From NCBI GenBank assembly GCA_965231905.1, contig CBDDOO010000002.1:558001-622000 (forward strand): a DNA stretch of 64,000 bases, written 5' to 3'. The notes below the pieces were generated by a model. The model had not been told where the DNA came from. It ran no database searches and was given only the letters and a program-made list of their open reading frames with translations. The position numbers and the translations under genes are program-made. Positions 45,326 to 54,423 of this stretch are shown one piece after another; within the stretch, counting starts at the first letter, position 1; each line of letters starts with the position of its first letter. Source of the stretch: G963663315 sp965231905 (GTDB taxonomy: Bacteria > Pseudomonadota > Gammaproteobacteria > Arenicellales > Poriferihabitantaceae).

Positions 45326-45356
45326 GGGTCTGTCTGTCATCATTCGCTCTGGTACA

Positions 45357-46223
45357 ATGACAGTCGATGAGTCGCTGCGCTGGTCCGGCAGTCAACTGTC
45401 TCCGTTCGAGAGTGGCGACCGGGACGCCCGGATCATCCTGTGTCATTTGCTCAAAATGGATCTGGCGTCCCTGATCGCGAACGGTGACCGGATTCTGTCC
45501 GGAGACGAGGAAAAAGAGTTCAAATCACAGGTCCGGATGCGCGAGAGGGGGGTTCCGGTGGCGTATATTACGCATTCCCGGGAATTCTGGTCGCTGGACC
45601 TTGATGTGGACGAAAGGGTTTTGATTCCCAGACATGAAACAGAATTGCTGGTCGAAAGAGCCTTGTCCGCCGTAGCCGGGAATTGCAAGCCGAAAATTCT
45701 GGAGCCGGGTACGGGCAGCGGCGCGGTGGCGCTGGCATTGGCTTCGGAATTGCCCGGGGCCAGGGTCGTTGCGACAGACGTGAGCAAGTCTGCGCTTGAT
45801 GTCGCGAAAATCAATCAGAAGAATCTCGGGTTGGAAAATATTCAGTGGATAAAGAGCGACTGGTTCGATAGTATCTTCGATTGCCGGTTTGACCTGATTT
45901 GCTCCAATCCGCCTTATATTGCGCCGGATGACATTCATCTGACCCGGGGTGACCTGCGTTTTGAACCAACCAGCGCGCTGGTCGCAAAAACCTGCGGATT
46001 TGCCGCATTGAGCGAAATTATTGAGGCTGCCCCCGGATTTCTTGAATGCCGGGGCTGGCTGGCACTGGAACACGGCCACCGGCAGGCCAGGCAAGTGAGA
46101 GAGAAAATGATCGACAGGGGTTTTTCCAGGGTGGTCACACACCAGGATCCAGGCGGCAATGACCGGGTTACGGAAGGATGCTGGTTGCAGGATGTCAAGA
46201 CTCGCCAGACGGTCGATTCATAG
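45357..46223 (+). CDS. prmC: Release factor glutamine methyltransferase PrmC (HemK)
   Basis: PrmC methylates the glutamine of the GGQ motif in RF1 and RF2. The 288-residue protein has an N-terminal helical domain and an S-adenosylmethionine domain with EPGTGSG at 116-122 (more often DLGTGSG) and the substrate glutamine motif NPPY at 184-187. RVLIPRHETELLVE matches the family RPETE region. It lies 31 bases after prfA and immediately before the MFS gene, with no gap. Confidence 0.95.
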   Translation: MTVDESLRWSGSQLSPFESGDRDARIILCHLLKMDLASLIANGDRILSGDEEKEFKSQVRMRERGVPVAYITHSREFWSLDLDVDERVLIPRHETELLVERALSAVAGNCKPKILEPGTGSGAVALALASELPGARVVATDVSKSALDVAKINQKNLGLENIQWIKSDWFDSIFDCRFDLICSNPPYIAPDDIHLTRGDLRFEPTSALVAKTCGFAALSEIIEAAPGFLECRGWLALEHGHRQARQVREKMIDRGFSRVVTHQDPGGNDRVTEGCWLQDVKTRQTVDS

Positions 46224-47378
46224 ATGGTTTCGTCCATGAATTTACGCAATCTGGTTGCGGCCTGCGCCGCCATTTGTGTGTTCGGTCTGGCATTCGGCAT
46301 GACTTATCCCCTGTTGTCGCTGATCCTGGAATCGAGAGGGGTTTCCGCCAGAATGATCGGTATCAACTCGGCCATGATGCCGATCGGAATTCTGCTGTTT
46401 TCGCCGGTGATTCCGATTGTAGCCAGAAAATTCGGGTCGCGGAATGTCGCCATTGCAGCGGCCCTGGCGACCAGTATCCTGGTGATCAGTTACAAGATTT
46501 TCGACACCCTGGAATCCTGGTTCATCCTGCGTACACTTCAGGGAATGTCGATTTCCACGCTGTTTGTGTTGAGCGAAATGTGGATCGTCAAGTTCGCGGG
46601 CAGCGCTCATCGAGGGAAAGTTGTCGCAATCTACAGCAGTGTTCTATCGGCCAGCTTTGGCGCCGGACCCGCCATAATAAGCTGGATCGGCATACAGGGC
46701 TGGACGCCGTTCATTGCTGGCGGGATTGTGATTTTGCTGGGTGTGTTGCCGCTTTGTTTGCTGCGGGAAGGGAGGCTCACGACCGAAGAAAAATCCCGCA
46801 AGACAGGCATTATTGATTTTGCGCCGATGGCCCCTATGTTGCTGGCCTGCGTTTTCGCGTTTGCTGTTTTCGACGCGGCGACACTGTCATTATTGCCGGT
46901 GTACGGGATTCAATCCGGTTTGACCGTGACCGCTTCGGCCCTGGCTCTGACGGCGCTGATCGTCGGTAATACGGTGCTACAGTTCCCGGTTGGCTGGCTG
47001 GCGGACAAATTTCCCCACCGGGTGGTGCTGGCGGGTTGCGCGCTGATTACGTCAGTGATGTTGTTGATCCTGCCGATGGTGATGGCGACCCCGTTGATGT
47101 GGCCTGTGCTGATTCTGGCGGGGACGACCGGTTATGGAGTCTATACCGTAACGCTGACCTCGCTGGGAGACCGGTTTGAAGGAGTGGATCTGATAAACGG
47201 GTCCGCCGCGTTCGCGCTGATGTGGGGCGTGGGCGCGCTGTTGGGCTCGGTGTCCGGCGGGCTGGCGATGGAGGGACTGGGTCACCATGGATTGCCCCTG
47301 CATCTGGTAGTGGTCTATCTGATCCTGGCGGCAGGCCTGGTGTGGCGAGGTATTTATCTGGCCCGGCGCCGGGATTAA
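46224..47378 (+). CDS. Major facilitator superfamily transporter
   Basis: A 384-residue inner-membrane protein with about twelve hydrophobic helices. MFS features are the intracellular loop after helix 2 (IPIVARKFGSRN) and the equivalent in the second half (VGWLADKFPHR). It resembles the YcaD-type small-molecule exporter group, but the substrate cannot be predicted. ATG 46224 directly follows the prmC stop; ATG 46236 is an alternative. Co-transcription with prmC is likely and may be incidental. Confidence 0.85.
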   Translation: MVSSMNLRNLVAACAAICVFGLAFGMTYPLLSLILESRGVSARMIGINSAMMPIGILLFSPVIPIVARKFGSRNVAIAAALATSILVISYKIFDTLESWFILRTLQGMSISTLFVLSEMWIVKFAGSAHRGKVVAIYSSVLSASFGAGPAIISWIGIQGWTPFIAGGIVILLGVLPLCLLREGRLTTEEKSRKTGIIDFAPMAPMLLACVFAFAVFDAATLSLLPVYGIQSGLTVTASALALTALIVGNTVLQFPVGWLADKFPHRVVLAGCALITSVMLLILPMVMATPLMWPVLILAGTTGYGVYTVTLTSLGDRFEGVDLINGSAAFALMWGVGALLGSVSGGLAMEGLGHHGLPLHLVVVYLILAAGLVWRGIYLARRRD

Positions 47379-47412
47379 AGGGTATGGATAGAACGGGTGT
47401 ATTCAGTGAATT

Positions 47413-47781
47413 CTAGTGAGACCGATTGTAACGAACGGTATAGTGACCGTTTTCGGTTTTCTCAAACAGGTCATCCACCCGGGGATGGCTGACAGGCAGG
47501 CCGCTATCATCATTTTGCAGGTTTTGTTCAGATACGTAGGCGATATATTGAGTGTCCCGGTTTTCCGCGAGCAAATGATAAAAAGGCTGTTCTTTGTGGG
47601 GTCTTACTGTCTCCGGTATGGATTGATACCATTCTTCCGTATTATTATATTCTGAATCCACATCGAATATGACACCGCGGAAATCATAAACCCGGTGGCG
47701 CACTACCTGGCCAATCTGGAATTTTATGTTCTTGATCAATGTGTCTTTAAGGAATTCCGATCCATGATTCATGGCATGCAT
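47413..47781 (-). CDS. hspQ: Heat shock protein HspQ
   Basis: A 122-residue protein of the YccV/HspQ family, known as a heat-inducible binder of hemimethylated DNA and an adaptor that stimulates Lon in E. coli relatives. Family pattern: FQIGQVVRHRVYDFRGVIFDVD, EEWYQSIP, QPFYHLLAENRDTQYIAYVSEQNL. GAAGG stands 9 bases before ATG 47781. It is alone on the minus strand, convergent with the MFS gene. Lon is encoded in the same window, but 43 kb away. Confidence 0.9.
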   Translation of the reverse strand: MHAMNHGSEFLKDTLIKNIKFQIGQVVRHRVYDFRGVIFDVDSEYNNTEEWYQSIPETVRPHKEQPFYHLLAENRDTQYIAYVSEQNLQNDDSGLPVSHPRVDDLFEKTENGHYTVRYNRSH

Positions 47782-47911
47782 TCAATCATACCTTCGGTTT
47801 GAGAAAATTTCCACAGGCGGACATGCGGGATAGCGGATCGAATCCACGAGCGGACATAAGGGGTGCAGCAAGGTGACAGTCTTAACAAAAGAAACAGGAA
47901 AGATGAAAAAA

Positions 47912-48679
47912 ATGAAAGTATTACTGGAAAGCCGCAAGTTTGAGGTTTTCATTATTGCGCTGATCGTGATTAACGGGATTATCCTGGGGATGGAAACCAG
48001 CGCCGGTTTGATGAGCCGGATGGGGACGGCCCTGGTCATTCTGGACCAGTTCATTCTGGGGATATTCACCCTCGAAGTTCTGGCTAAAATGTTTGTTTAT
48101 CGATCCAGATTCTTCCACGATCCGTGGAGGATTTTCGATTTCCTGGTGGTTTCCATTGCGTTGATTCCAGCCAGTGGAAATCTTTCCATATTGAGGGCGC
48201 TCCGGATTTTGAGGGTGCTGCGTCTGATCAGTGTTGTGCCGTCTCTTAAACGGGTTGTGGGAGGGCTGGTTGCGGCATTACCCGGAATGGGGTCCATAAC
48301 CTGTTTGTTGTTGCTGGTTTTTTACGTATTTTCTGTAATGGCGACGAAGCTGTATGGGGGTGATTTCCCGGACTGGTTTGGTTCACTTGGATTGTCCGCT
48401 TACTCGTTGTTCCAGATCATGACCCTGGAGAGTTGGTCGATGGGCATTGTGAGGCCCGTGATGGAAGTATTTCCGATGGCCTGGATCTTTTTTGTAGTAT
48501 TCATATTGTGCACATCGTTTACGGTGTTGAATCTGTTTATCGGGATCATTGTATCTGCGATGCAAGCCGAGCATGAAGGGGATCAAAATGCTGAATTGGC
48601 GGATCTCAAGGCCCGGCAAAACGAAATAGTGGCAAAGCTGAATGCGATCAGCAAGCAGCTTGAAAACATTTCCAGATGA
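47912..48679 (+). CDS. Bacterial voltage-gated sodium channel (NaChBac/NavAb family)
   Basis: A 255-residue single-domain, six-helix channel. The voltage sensor S4 has regularly spaced arginines Arg95, Arg98, Arg101 and Arg104 (LRALRILRVLR). The pore has the selectivity filter TLESWS at 171-176, the hallmark of bacterial sodium channels. S6 is followed by a charged coiled coil (about 215-255) that makes the tetramer bundle. S1 contains the family NGIILGMETS motif. ATG 47912 has AGGAAAG 9 bases upstream; GTG 47873 or ATG 47903 would add 13 or 3 residues. Such channels occur in marine and alkaliphilic bacteria and affect motility and sodium homeostasis. Confidence 0.93.
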   Translation: MKVLLESRKFEVFIIALIVINGIILGMETSAGLMSRMGTALVILDQFILGIFTLEVLAKMFVYRSRFFHDPWRIFDFLVVSIALIPASGNLSILRALRILRVLRLISVVPSLKRVVGGLVAALPGMGSITCLLLLVFYVFSVMATKLYGGDFPDWFGSLGLSAYSLFQIMTLESWSMGIVRPVMEVFPMAWIFFVVFILCTSFTVLNLFIGIIVSAMQAEHEGDQNAELADLKARQNEIVAKLNAISKQLENISR

Positions 48680-48738
48680 TGCATTCCCAATAATCTGATC
48701 TGATAGAATGCCCGCTTTACATACGGGTAAACATTGAT

Positions 48739-49623
48739 ATGAATAGCGAAGTGATCATAACCTGTGCGGTAACCGGGGCAGGCGATACTACAGGGCGAAG
48801 CGACAAGGTGCCGGTGACTCCGGAGCAGATTGCAGACGCGGCAATCGAGGCCGCCAGGGCCGGCGCCGCGATAGCACATATTCATGTGCGTGACCCGGAA
48901 ACCGGACAGGGGTCGAGGGATGTGGGGCTGTTCCGGGAAACGGTGGAGCGTATAAGGGACAGTGGGGTTGATGTCGTCATTAATCTGACCGCGGGAATGG
49001 GGGGAGACTGGGTGCCGAGTGAGGAAGACCCCTCGATGCCGGGACCCGGTACGGATATGGTCGGGCCACAAGAGCGACTCGCCCATGTGGTTGAATGTAT
49101 GCCGGATATTTGCAGCCTGGACTGCGGCGCCATGATTTTCGGAAACGAGAATGACCTGTATCTGAATACGCCCGCTTATTTGAGGGAGATGGCGGAAATA
49201 ACCCAGCGGCTCGGAGTCAAACCTGAACTGGAGGTATTCGATCTCGGCCAGATCCGGTTGGCCAGATCATTGGTCGATGAAGGGTTGATCGACGCTCCGC
49301 CGATGTTTCAGATTTGTCTCGGCATCCCATGGGGCGCAGGAGCCGACACCGAAACCATGGCGGCTATGAAACAGGCGCTGCCGGATAATGCGGTGTGGGC
49401 CGGATTCGGTATTTCCAGAATGCAAATGCCGATGGTCGCCCAGGCCATGGTGCTCGGCGGCAATGTCCGGGTCGGTCTCGAAGACAACATTTACCTGGAT
49501 CGCGGCGTGCTGGCCACCAATGGTCAACTGGTGCAAAGAGCGGTTGAGATCATAACCAGGCTGGGCGGGCGCGTATTGTCCGCCGATGAAGCCAGGGCGA
49601 AACTCGGCCTCAAAAAGAAATAG
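48739..49623 (+). CDS. Beta-keto acid cleavage enzyme (BKACE, DUF849 family)
   Basis: A 294-residue TIM-barrel enzyme of the family founded by 3-keto-5-aminohexanoate cleavage enzyme (Kce), which condenses a beta-keto acid with acetyl-CoA to give acetoacetate and a new CoA thioester. Zinc ligands are His47 and His49 in HIHVRDPETG and Glu248 in GLEDN. Family members act on several beta-keto acids, including dehydrocarnitine. The carnitine-dehydrogenase-like fragment at the right end of the window makes dehydrocarnitine a reasonable but unproven substrate. A dehydrogenase gene follows closely. Confidence 0.88.
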   Translation: MNSEVIITCAVTGAGDTTGRSDKVPVTPEQIADAAIEAARAGAAIAHIHVRDPETGQGSRDVGLFRETVERIRDSGVDVVINLTAGMGGDWVPSEEDPSMPGPGTDMVGPQERLAHVVECMPDICSLDCGAMIFGNENDLYLNTPAYLREMAEITQRLGVKPELEVFDLGQIRLARSLVDEGLIDAPPMFQICLGIPWGAGADTETMAAMKQALPDNAVWAGFGISRMQMPMVAQAMVLGGNVRVGLEDNIYLDRGVLATNGQLVQRAVEIITRLGGRVLSADEARAKLGLKKK

Positions 49624-49667
49624 CGAATTTCAATCCCTGTTCTTCAGGTTCCGCGAAATTGCCCCCG

Positions 49668-50606
49668 ATGAATTCGGTAATGAATCCGGGGTTTATCGGT
49701 CTGGGACAGCTTGGCGCCCGGCTTGCGTCGGTGGCGCTGAGAGAGGGTCAACCCATCGTGGTATTTGACCTCGACCCGTCCAAAGTGAGTGGCCTGGTCC
49801 GGCAAGGCGCTGCCGCCGCCGCTTCTGTTGCGGATTTGGCAAAAATGTGTGATCCCGTGATAACCTGTCTGCCGTCTCCCGCTGCATCTGAAAAAGTAAT
49901 GATGGGCGAAAGCGGCGCTCTGGCAGCCATGCGGCCGGGCAGCACATGGATTGAAATGAGTACGACCGGCGTCGACGAGATCAGGAAAATGCAGGAAGTC
50001 TCGGCAGTGAACGGAGTCGCGCTGCTGGAAGCCCCGTTGACAGGCGGTGTACATCGGGCCGCAAAAGGGGAAATGACGGTGTTGGTTGGCGGGGAGAAGG
50101 CATTATTCGAGCAGTATCTGCCGCTTTTTGAGCTGTTGGCAGGCCAGGTCATCCATACCGGAGATGTTGGCAGCGCGTCCCTGATCAAGGTGATTTCCAA
50201 CTTATTGTGCCTGGTTGACCTGGTGGCGGCAGGCGAGGCATTGATGCTGGCAAAAAAAGGAGGGCTGGATCTGGCGAAGTGTTATCAGGCTATTTGCGCG
50301 AGTTCCGGGACCAGCCGTGAATTTGAGGACTGGGCGCCGGTTATCCTGAATGGATCATTGAACACCGGGTTTACCATTGAACTTGGATTGAAGGACCTGG
50401 GGTTTGTCGTCGATCTCGGAGAGAAATATCAGGTTCCGCTCAAGCTGACCCACCTGGTCCAGTCACTGTTCGAAGCATCCAGGAAAAAGTATGGCGGCGA
50501 CGCCTGGACACCGCACGTGGTCAAAATGCTGGAAGAAGAAGTCGGCGATGAATTGCGGGCCGATGGCTTCCCTGACGTGATCCCGGTGGATCAACCCATG
50601 ACTTGA
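49668..50606 (+). CDS. NAD(P)-dependent beta-hydroxyacid dehydrogenase
   Basis: A 3-hydroxyisobutyrate/tartronate-semialdehyde reductase-type enzyme of about 312 residues. It has the N-terminal nucleotide loop GFIGLGQLGARLA, the substrate-binding segment APLTGGVHRAAKGEMTVLVGG and the catalytic lysine region GSASLIKVISNLL (catalytic Lys in place). It lies 44 bases after the BKACE gene on the same strand. The substrate is undetermined; a hydroxyacid linked to the BKACE reaction is possible. ATG 49668 and 49680 are both plausible starts. Confidence 0.85.
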   Translation: MNSVMNPGFIGLGQLGARLASVALREGQPIVVFDLDPSKVSGLVRQGAAAAASVADLAKMCDPVITCLPSPAASEKVMMGESGALAAMRPGSTWIEMSTTGVDEIRKMQEVSAVNGVALLEAPLTGGVHRAAKGEMTVLVGGEKALFEQYLPLFELLAGQVIHTGDVGSASLIKVISNLLCLVDLVAAGEALMLAKKGGLDLAKCYQAICASSGTSREFEDWAPVILNGSLNTGFTIELGLKDLGFVVDLGEKYQVPLKLTHLVQSLFEASRKKYGGDAWTPHVVKMLEEEVGDELRADGFPDVIPVDQPMT

Positions 50607-50693
50607 TTTCAGCGAGCCAGCCAGACAACCAATAACCGGGGATTCAACAATGATATATGCCCGCAATGCACTGCGAAGATTCTTGCGCCGATT

Positions 50694-51857
50694 TTATGCC
50701 ATGGAGAGTAGCGCCACAAGCTCACTCAGACTGATCACCTCAACCCCTTCACTTTTTGGATACCGATCGCTGCCCGAATATACGACGAAGGAGCGTTCCG
50801 GGCTGATGTCTTCCCGTGCATGGTGGAACCCCTTGTCGAGCTTCGGAGCGAGGCCGCGCTTGATTTCAATTGCCCACAGCTTGCCGTTGGGCATCTCCAG
50901 CGCCAAGTCGATTTCGGCGCCGGTAGCCGTCCGGTAAAAGTATGCCTTGGTCCGTTCTGGAGCCGCGCCAAGCAGGTTTTCCAGTATGAATCCTTCCCAG
51001 CTTCCGCCAACGACCGGATGACCCAGCGCCGCATCCCGGTCATCCAGTCCGAGCAGCGCGTGGACGATACCGCTGTCGCGCACATATATTTTCGGGGATT
51101 TCACCAGGCGCTTTTTGACATTGGCATGAAAGGGAGGCAGGCGCCGCACCAGCAGGAGATCAACCAGCAAGTCGAGATAGCGAGCGATTGTCTTGCCATC
51201 AATGTCGAGACCACGAGCGAGTTGGGCTGCGTTGAGTGTGCCTCCCTGCACATGAGCCAGCATAGTCCAGAAGCGGCGCAACGTTTCTGCCGGGATACGC
51301 GGGCCGAGTTGCGGGATGTCACGTTCCAGATAGGTGCGGATAAAGTTCTCTCGCCAGACTACACTGGCCCTGTCGTTCTGTGCGAGAAAGCTGTCAGGGA
51401 ATCCTCCCCTGATCCAGAGTTTTTCGTGTTCCTCGCCATTGATCTCAAGAACGCTGAATGGCTCCAACTCGATATATGCAATGCGGCCAGCCAGAGATTC
51501 ACCAGACTGCTTGAGTAGCTCCACAGACGCTGAGCCCAGCAGCAGGAATCGGCCCGCCCGGATGTTGCGGCGACGACCCTTGTCAATGAGGCCGCGAAGC
51601 GTCTGGAACAGTTCCGGCATTCGCTGGACTTCATCCAGAATCACCAGCTTATCTTCATGGCTGGACAGGTACAGGGCGGCATCGCTCAGTTTCTCGCGAT
51701 CTGATGGATGCTCAAGGTCGAGATAGATACTCGGTTGGTCTTCACCGATATGCTCAGCCAGCGTGGTCTTACCCACCTGGCGGGGGCCGAGCAGCGCCAC
51801 CGCCGGAAACTGGCTCAGCCGGTCACGAACAATCTGTAATTTATGGCGTAGTATCAT
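50694..51857 (-). CDS. AAA+ ATPase with DUF4143 domain
   Basis: A 387-residue ATPase of the widespread AAA_14/DUF4143 type. Walker A is GPRQVGKTT at 24-32, Walker B is LVILDEVQRMPE, and the C-terminal half is the DUF4143 domain with a nuclease-like YFYRTATGAEIDLALE stretch and IEIKRG, a PD-(D/E)XK-like core. Function is unknown for most members; the family is scattered, often strain-variable and sometimes in pairs with transferred genes. Here it stands alone between a dehydrogenase and an ABC operon. Confidence 0.85.
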   Translation of the reverse strand: MILRHKLQIVRDRLSQFPAVALLGPRQVGKTTLAEHIGEDQPSIYLDLEHPSDREKLSDAALYLSSHEDKLVILDEVQRMPELFQTLRGLIDKGRRRNIRAGRFLLLGSASVELLKQSGESLAGRIAYIELEPFSVLEINGEEHEKLWIRGGFPDSFLAQNDRASVVWRENFIRTYLERDIPQLGPRIPAETLRRFWTMLAHVQGGTLNAAQLARGLDIDGKTIARYLDLLVDLLLVRRLPPFHANVKKRLVKSPKIYVRDSGIVHALLGLDDRDAALGHPVVGGSWEGFILENLLGAAPERTKAYFYRTATGAEIDLALEMPNGKLWAIEIKRGLAPKLDKGFHHAREDISPERSFVVYSGSDRYPKSEGVEVISLSELVALLSMA

Positions 51858-51922
51858 CCCTGCAATTATGGCATTGCATGCCAGAAATGCAAGGATGTTT
51901 TTAGGTGACGGACTGCCTATCG

Positions 51923-53569
51923 TTACCGTATCTTAAGGGTGTCGGCGGTCGGGGCTTCGCCGCGCAATCGTCGTTGCACCAGGTCATCGAGCCAATCGGG
52001 GTCCATTTCCGGGACCGAAGACAGTAACAACTCCGTATAGTCTTCCCAGGGTGGTTCCAGGATTTGCTGCTTCGGACCCTGCTCCACAATTTTGCCCTGG
52101 TACATCACCACAATTTCATCTGCAATCGCCTTGACCGTAGCCAGGTCGTGGGTGATAAACAGGTAGGAAACGTTGAGATCATTCTGCAGGTTTTGCAGGA
52201 GGTCCAGAATACCTTCGGCAACCAGTTGATCGAGAGCGGAGGTCACTTCATCGCAGATGATCAGTTCCGGGTCAGCAGCCAGCGCACGGGCAATGCAGAT
52301 ACGCTGCTTTTCTCCACCGGAAAGCTGGGCCGGGTATCGGTCCATATAGCTGCCGGGAATTTCAATTTTTTCCAGTAATTCGAGCACTCTCGCTTCGTTG
52401 GCCTCCCCTGAAATATCGTGATAGAACTCCAGCGGGCGGCCAATAATCTCCCTGATCAGTTGACGTGGATTCATCGCCACATCGGCCATCTGGTAAATCA
52501 TCTGGATGGAACGGAGATTTTCCTTAGCCTTTTCCTTCAGAACCGGGGGCAATACTTCACCCCGGTAGGTTATCGATCCCGCCGATGGCGGCAACAGTCC
52601 GGTAATCACTCTGGCCAGCGTGCTTTTGCCGCTTCCTGATTCTCCAACGATTGCGACTGTCTTGCCTTTTCGCAGTTTGACGTTGATGTTCTCCAGAACG
52701 TCCGTCGTTGTTCCCGGATAGCGCGCGGTCACGTTCTTCACTTCCAGTATGGTGTCTTCGCGCACGTCGGCAGCTCTTTGTTCACGCAGGGACCGGACTG
52801 CCAAAAGCCTGCGCGTATAATCCTCTTTCGGGTTTGCCAGCATTTCACGGGCATCGCCTTCCTCGACCAGGTCGCCGTAACGAAGCACCATGATACGGTC
52901 CGCCATTTGTGCGACGACGGCCAGATCATGGGTAATATAGATAGCGGCGACATTGCGTGCTTTCACCGCCTCCTTGATGGCGGACAACACCTCAATCTGG
53001 GTGGTGACATCAAGCGCCGTTGTCGGTTCATCAAAAATGATAATGTCCGGGTTGCTGCCGAGCGCCATGGCGGCCATCGCTCTTTGTAGCTGTCCTCCGG
53101 ATACCTGGTGCGGGTATCTTTCACCGATCGTGTCCGGTTCAGGTAAATCGAGTTGCTTGTAAAGTTCCCGTCCCCGAACGGCTGCCTCGGAGGTTTTCAT
53201 CTTGCCGTGTTGCACCGGCGCTTCGGAAAATTGTTCAAGAAGCGTATGCGCCGGGTTGAATGAAGCGGCGGCGCTTTGCGCCACATAGGCCACCTTGTTG
53301 CCGCGAAGTTCCCGTAAGGCAGATTCCGGTTGACCGGTCAGTTCCATCCCGTCCAGTTTGATCGAGCCTGAAACGATACGGCATCCGGGCTTGGTATAGC
53401 CCAGGGCACAGAGGCCGAAAGTGGATTTCCCGGCGCCGGATTCGCCGATCAGGCCCACGATTTCTCCGCGCTCCAGGGTCATGGATAGGCTGTTTACGAT
53501 CGGCGTCCATTGTCCGTCAATCTCCGCTTCGATCAGAATATCCCGGATGTCCAGCAGTCGGTCAGTCAT
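51923..53569 (-). CDS. Peptide-type ABC transporter, fused tandem ATP-binding protein
   Basis: A 548-residue protein with two complete ABC domains in one chain, equivalent to fused DppD and DppF. First half: Walker A GESGAGKST at 42-50, signature VSGGQLQR, Walker B IIIFDEPTTALD. Second half: GESGSGKST, LSGGEKQR, LIICDEVTSALD. It energises uptake through the two permeases encoded just upstream on the minus strand (21-base gap). It is the last gene of the operon. Confidence 0.92.
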   Translation of the reverse strand: MTDRLLDIRDILIEAEIDGQWTPIVNSLSMTLERGEIVGLIGESGAGKSTFGLCALGYTKPGCRIVSGSIKLDGMELTGQPESALRELRGNKVAYVAQSAAASFNPAHTLLEQFSEAPVQHGKMKTSEAAVRGRELYKQLDLPEPDTIGERYPHQVSGGQLQRAMAAMALGSNPDIIIFDEPTTALDVTTQIEVLSAIKEAVKARNVAAIYITHDLAVVAQMADRIMVLRYGDLVEEGDAREMLANPKEDYTRRLLAVRSLREQRAADVREDTILEVKNVTARYPGTTTDVLENINVKLRKGKTVAIVGESGSGKSTLARVITGLLPPSAGSITYRGEVLPPVLKEKAKENLRSIQMIYQMADVAMNPRQLIREIIGRPLEFYHDISGEANEARVLELLEKIEIPGSYMDRYPAQLSGGEKQRICIARALAADPELIICDEVTSALDQLVAEGILDLLQNLQNDLNVSYLFITHDLATVKAIADEIVVMYQGKIVEQGPKQQILEPPWEDYTELLLSSVPEMDPDWLDDLVQRRLRGEAPTADTLKIR

Positions 53570-53590
53570 GGCTTGTCGTCGGGCGGCGCC

Positions 53591-54421
53591 TCAGTGGTCA
53601 TCGCGCAAACCGCTGGCTTTATGCACCAGGGAATCGACCAGCAGGTTGATGCCGATCGTGAGCAGGGCGATGCACGAAGCGGGTATCAGGGGATGCAGGA
53701 AACCCCAGGCAATCCCTTCGGAATTGGAGCGAACCATCGCGCCCCAGTCGGCGAGGGGAGGTTGCAGTCCCAGCCCGAGGAAGCTCAAACCACTGATCAG
53801 CAGGAATACGAAACAGAATCGCAGGCCGAATTCGGCAGCCAGCGGGGTCATCGCATTGGGCAGGATTTCCCGCTTCATGATCCACCACAGGCCTTCACCG
53901 CGCAGTCTGGCGACTTCAACATAGTCCATCACTTCGATGTCCATCGCGACTGCCCTGGCAATACGGTATACCGGCATTGCATAGATGATGCCGATCACGG
54001 TGGCCAGAACGAAAAAGGAGGTGCCGACAGCGGAGACCACAATCAACGCGCAGATCAGCGTCGGTACCGAGATGACGATATCCACGACCCGGCTCAGAAA
54101 CTGGTCAATCATTCCGCCCTTTGTCGCGGCGACGAACCCCATTACACTGCCGAGGGTGAACGAACAGATTGTGGTCAACAGCGCGAGTACGATTGTGTTT
54201 CGCGCCCCGAAAATCAGCCGGGACAGCATATCCCTGCCGATGATATCCGTGCCGAATAGAAATTCTCCGCCAATCGGTTCCCACACGTCACCCACTATCT
54301 CGCTTTCTCCATAGGGCGCCAGCCAGGGCGCGAAGATGGCGCAGACTGCAAAAAACAGAATGATGAACAACCCGACCCGGGCGCTCCAGTTGAGTTCCTT
54401 GACGTATTCCAGAAATTTCAA
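53591..54421 (-). CDS. ABC transporter permease, DppC type
   Basis: A 276-residue inner-membrane permease with a cytoplasmic start, a first helix (VGLFIILFFAVCAIFAPWLAPYG), the periplasmic GTDIIGRDMLSRLIFGAR motif typical of DppC/OppC N-termini, and five further helices. The coupling-helix EAA-like loop VARLRGEGLWWIMKREILPNA contacts the ATPase. It pairs with the DppB-type permease 2 bases upstream. Confidence 0.92.
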   Translation of the reverse strand: MKFLEYVKELNWSARVGLFIILFFAVCAIFAPWLAPYGESEIVGDVWEPIGGEFLFGTDIIGRDMLSRLIFGARNTIVLALLTTICSFTLGSVMGFVAATKGGMIDQFLSRVVDIVISVPTLICALIVVSAVGTSFFVLATVIGIIYAMPVYRIARAVAMDIEVMDYVEVARLRGEGLWWIMKREILPNAMTPLAAEFGLRFCFVFLLISGLSFLGLGLQPPLADWGAMVRSNSEGIAWGFLHPLIPASCIALLTIGINLLVDSLVHKASGLRDDH

Positions 54422-54423
54422 TC

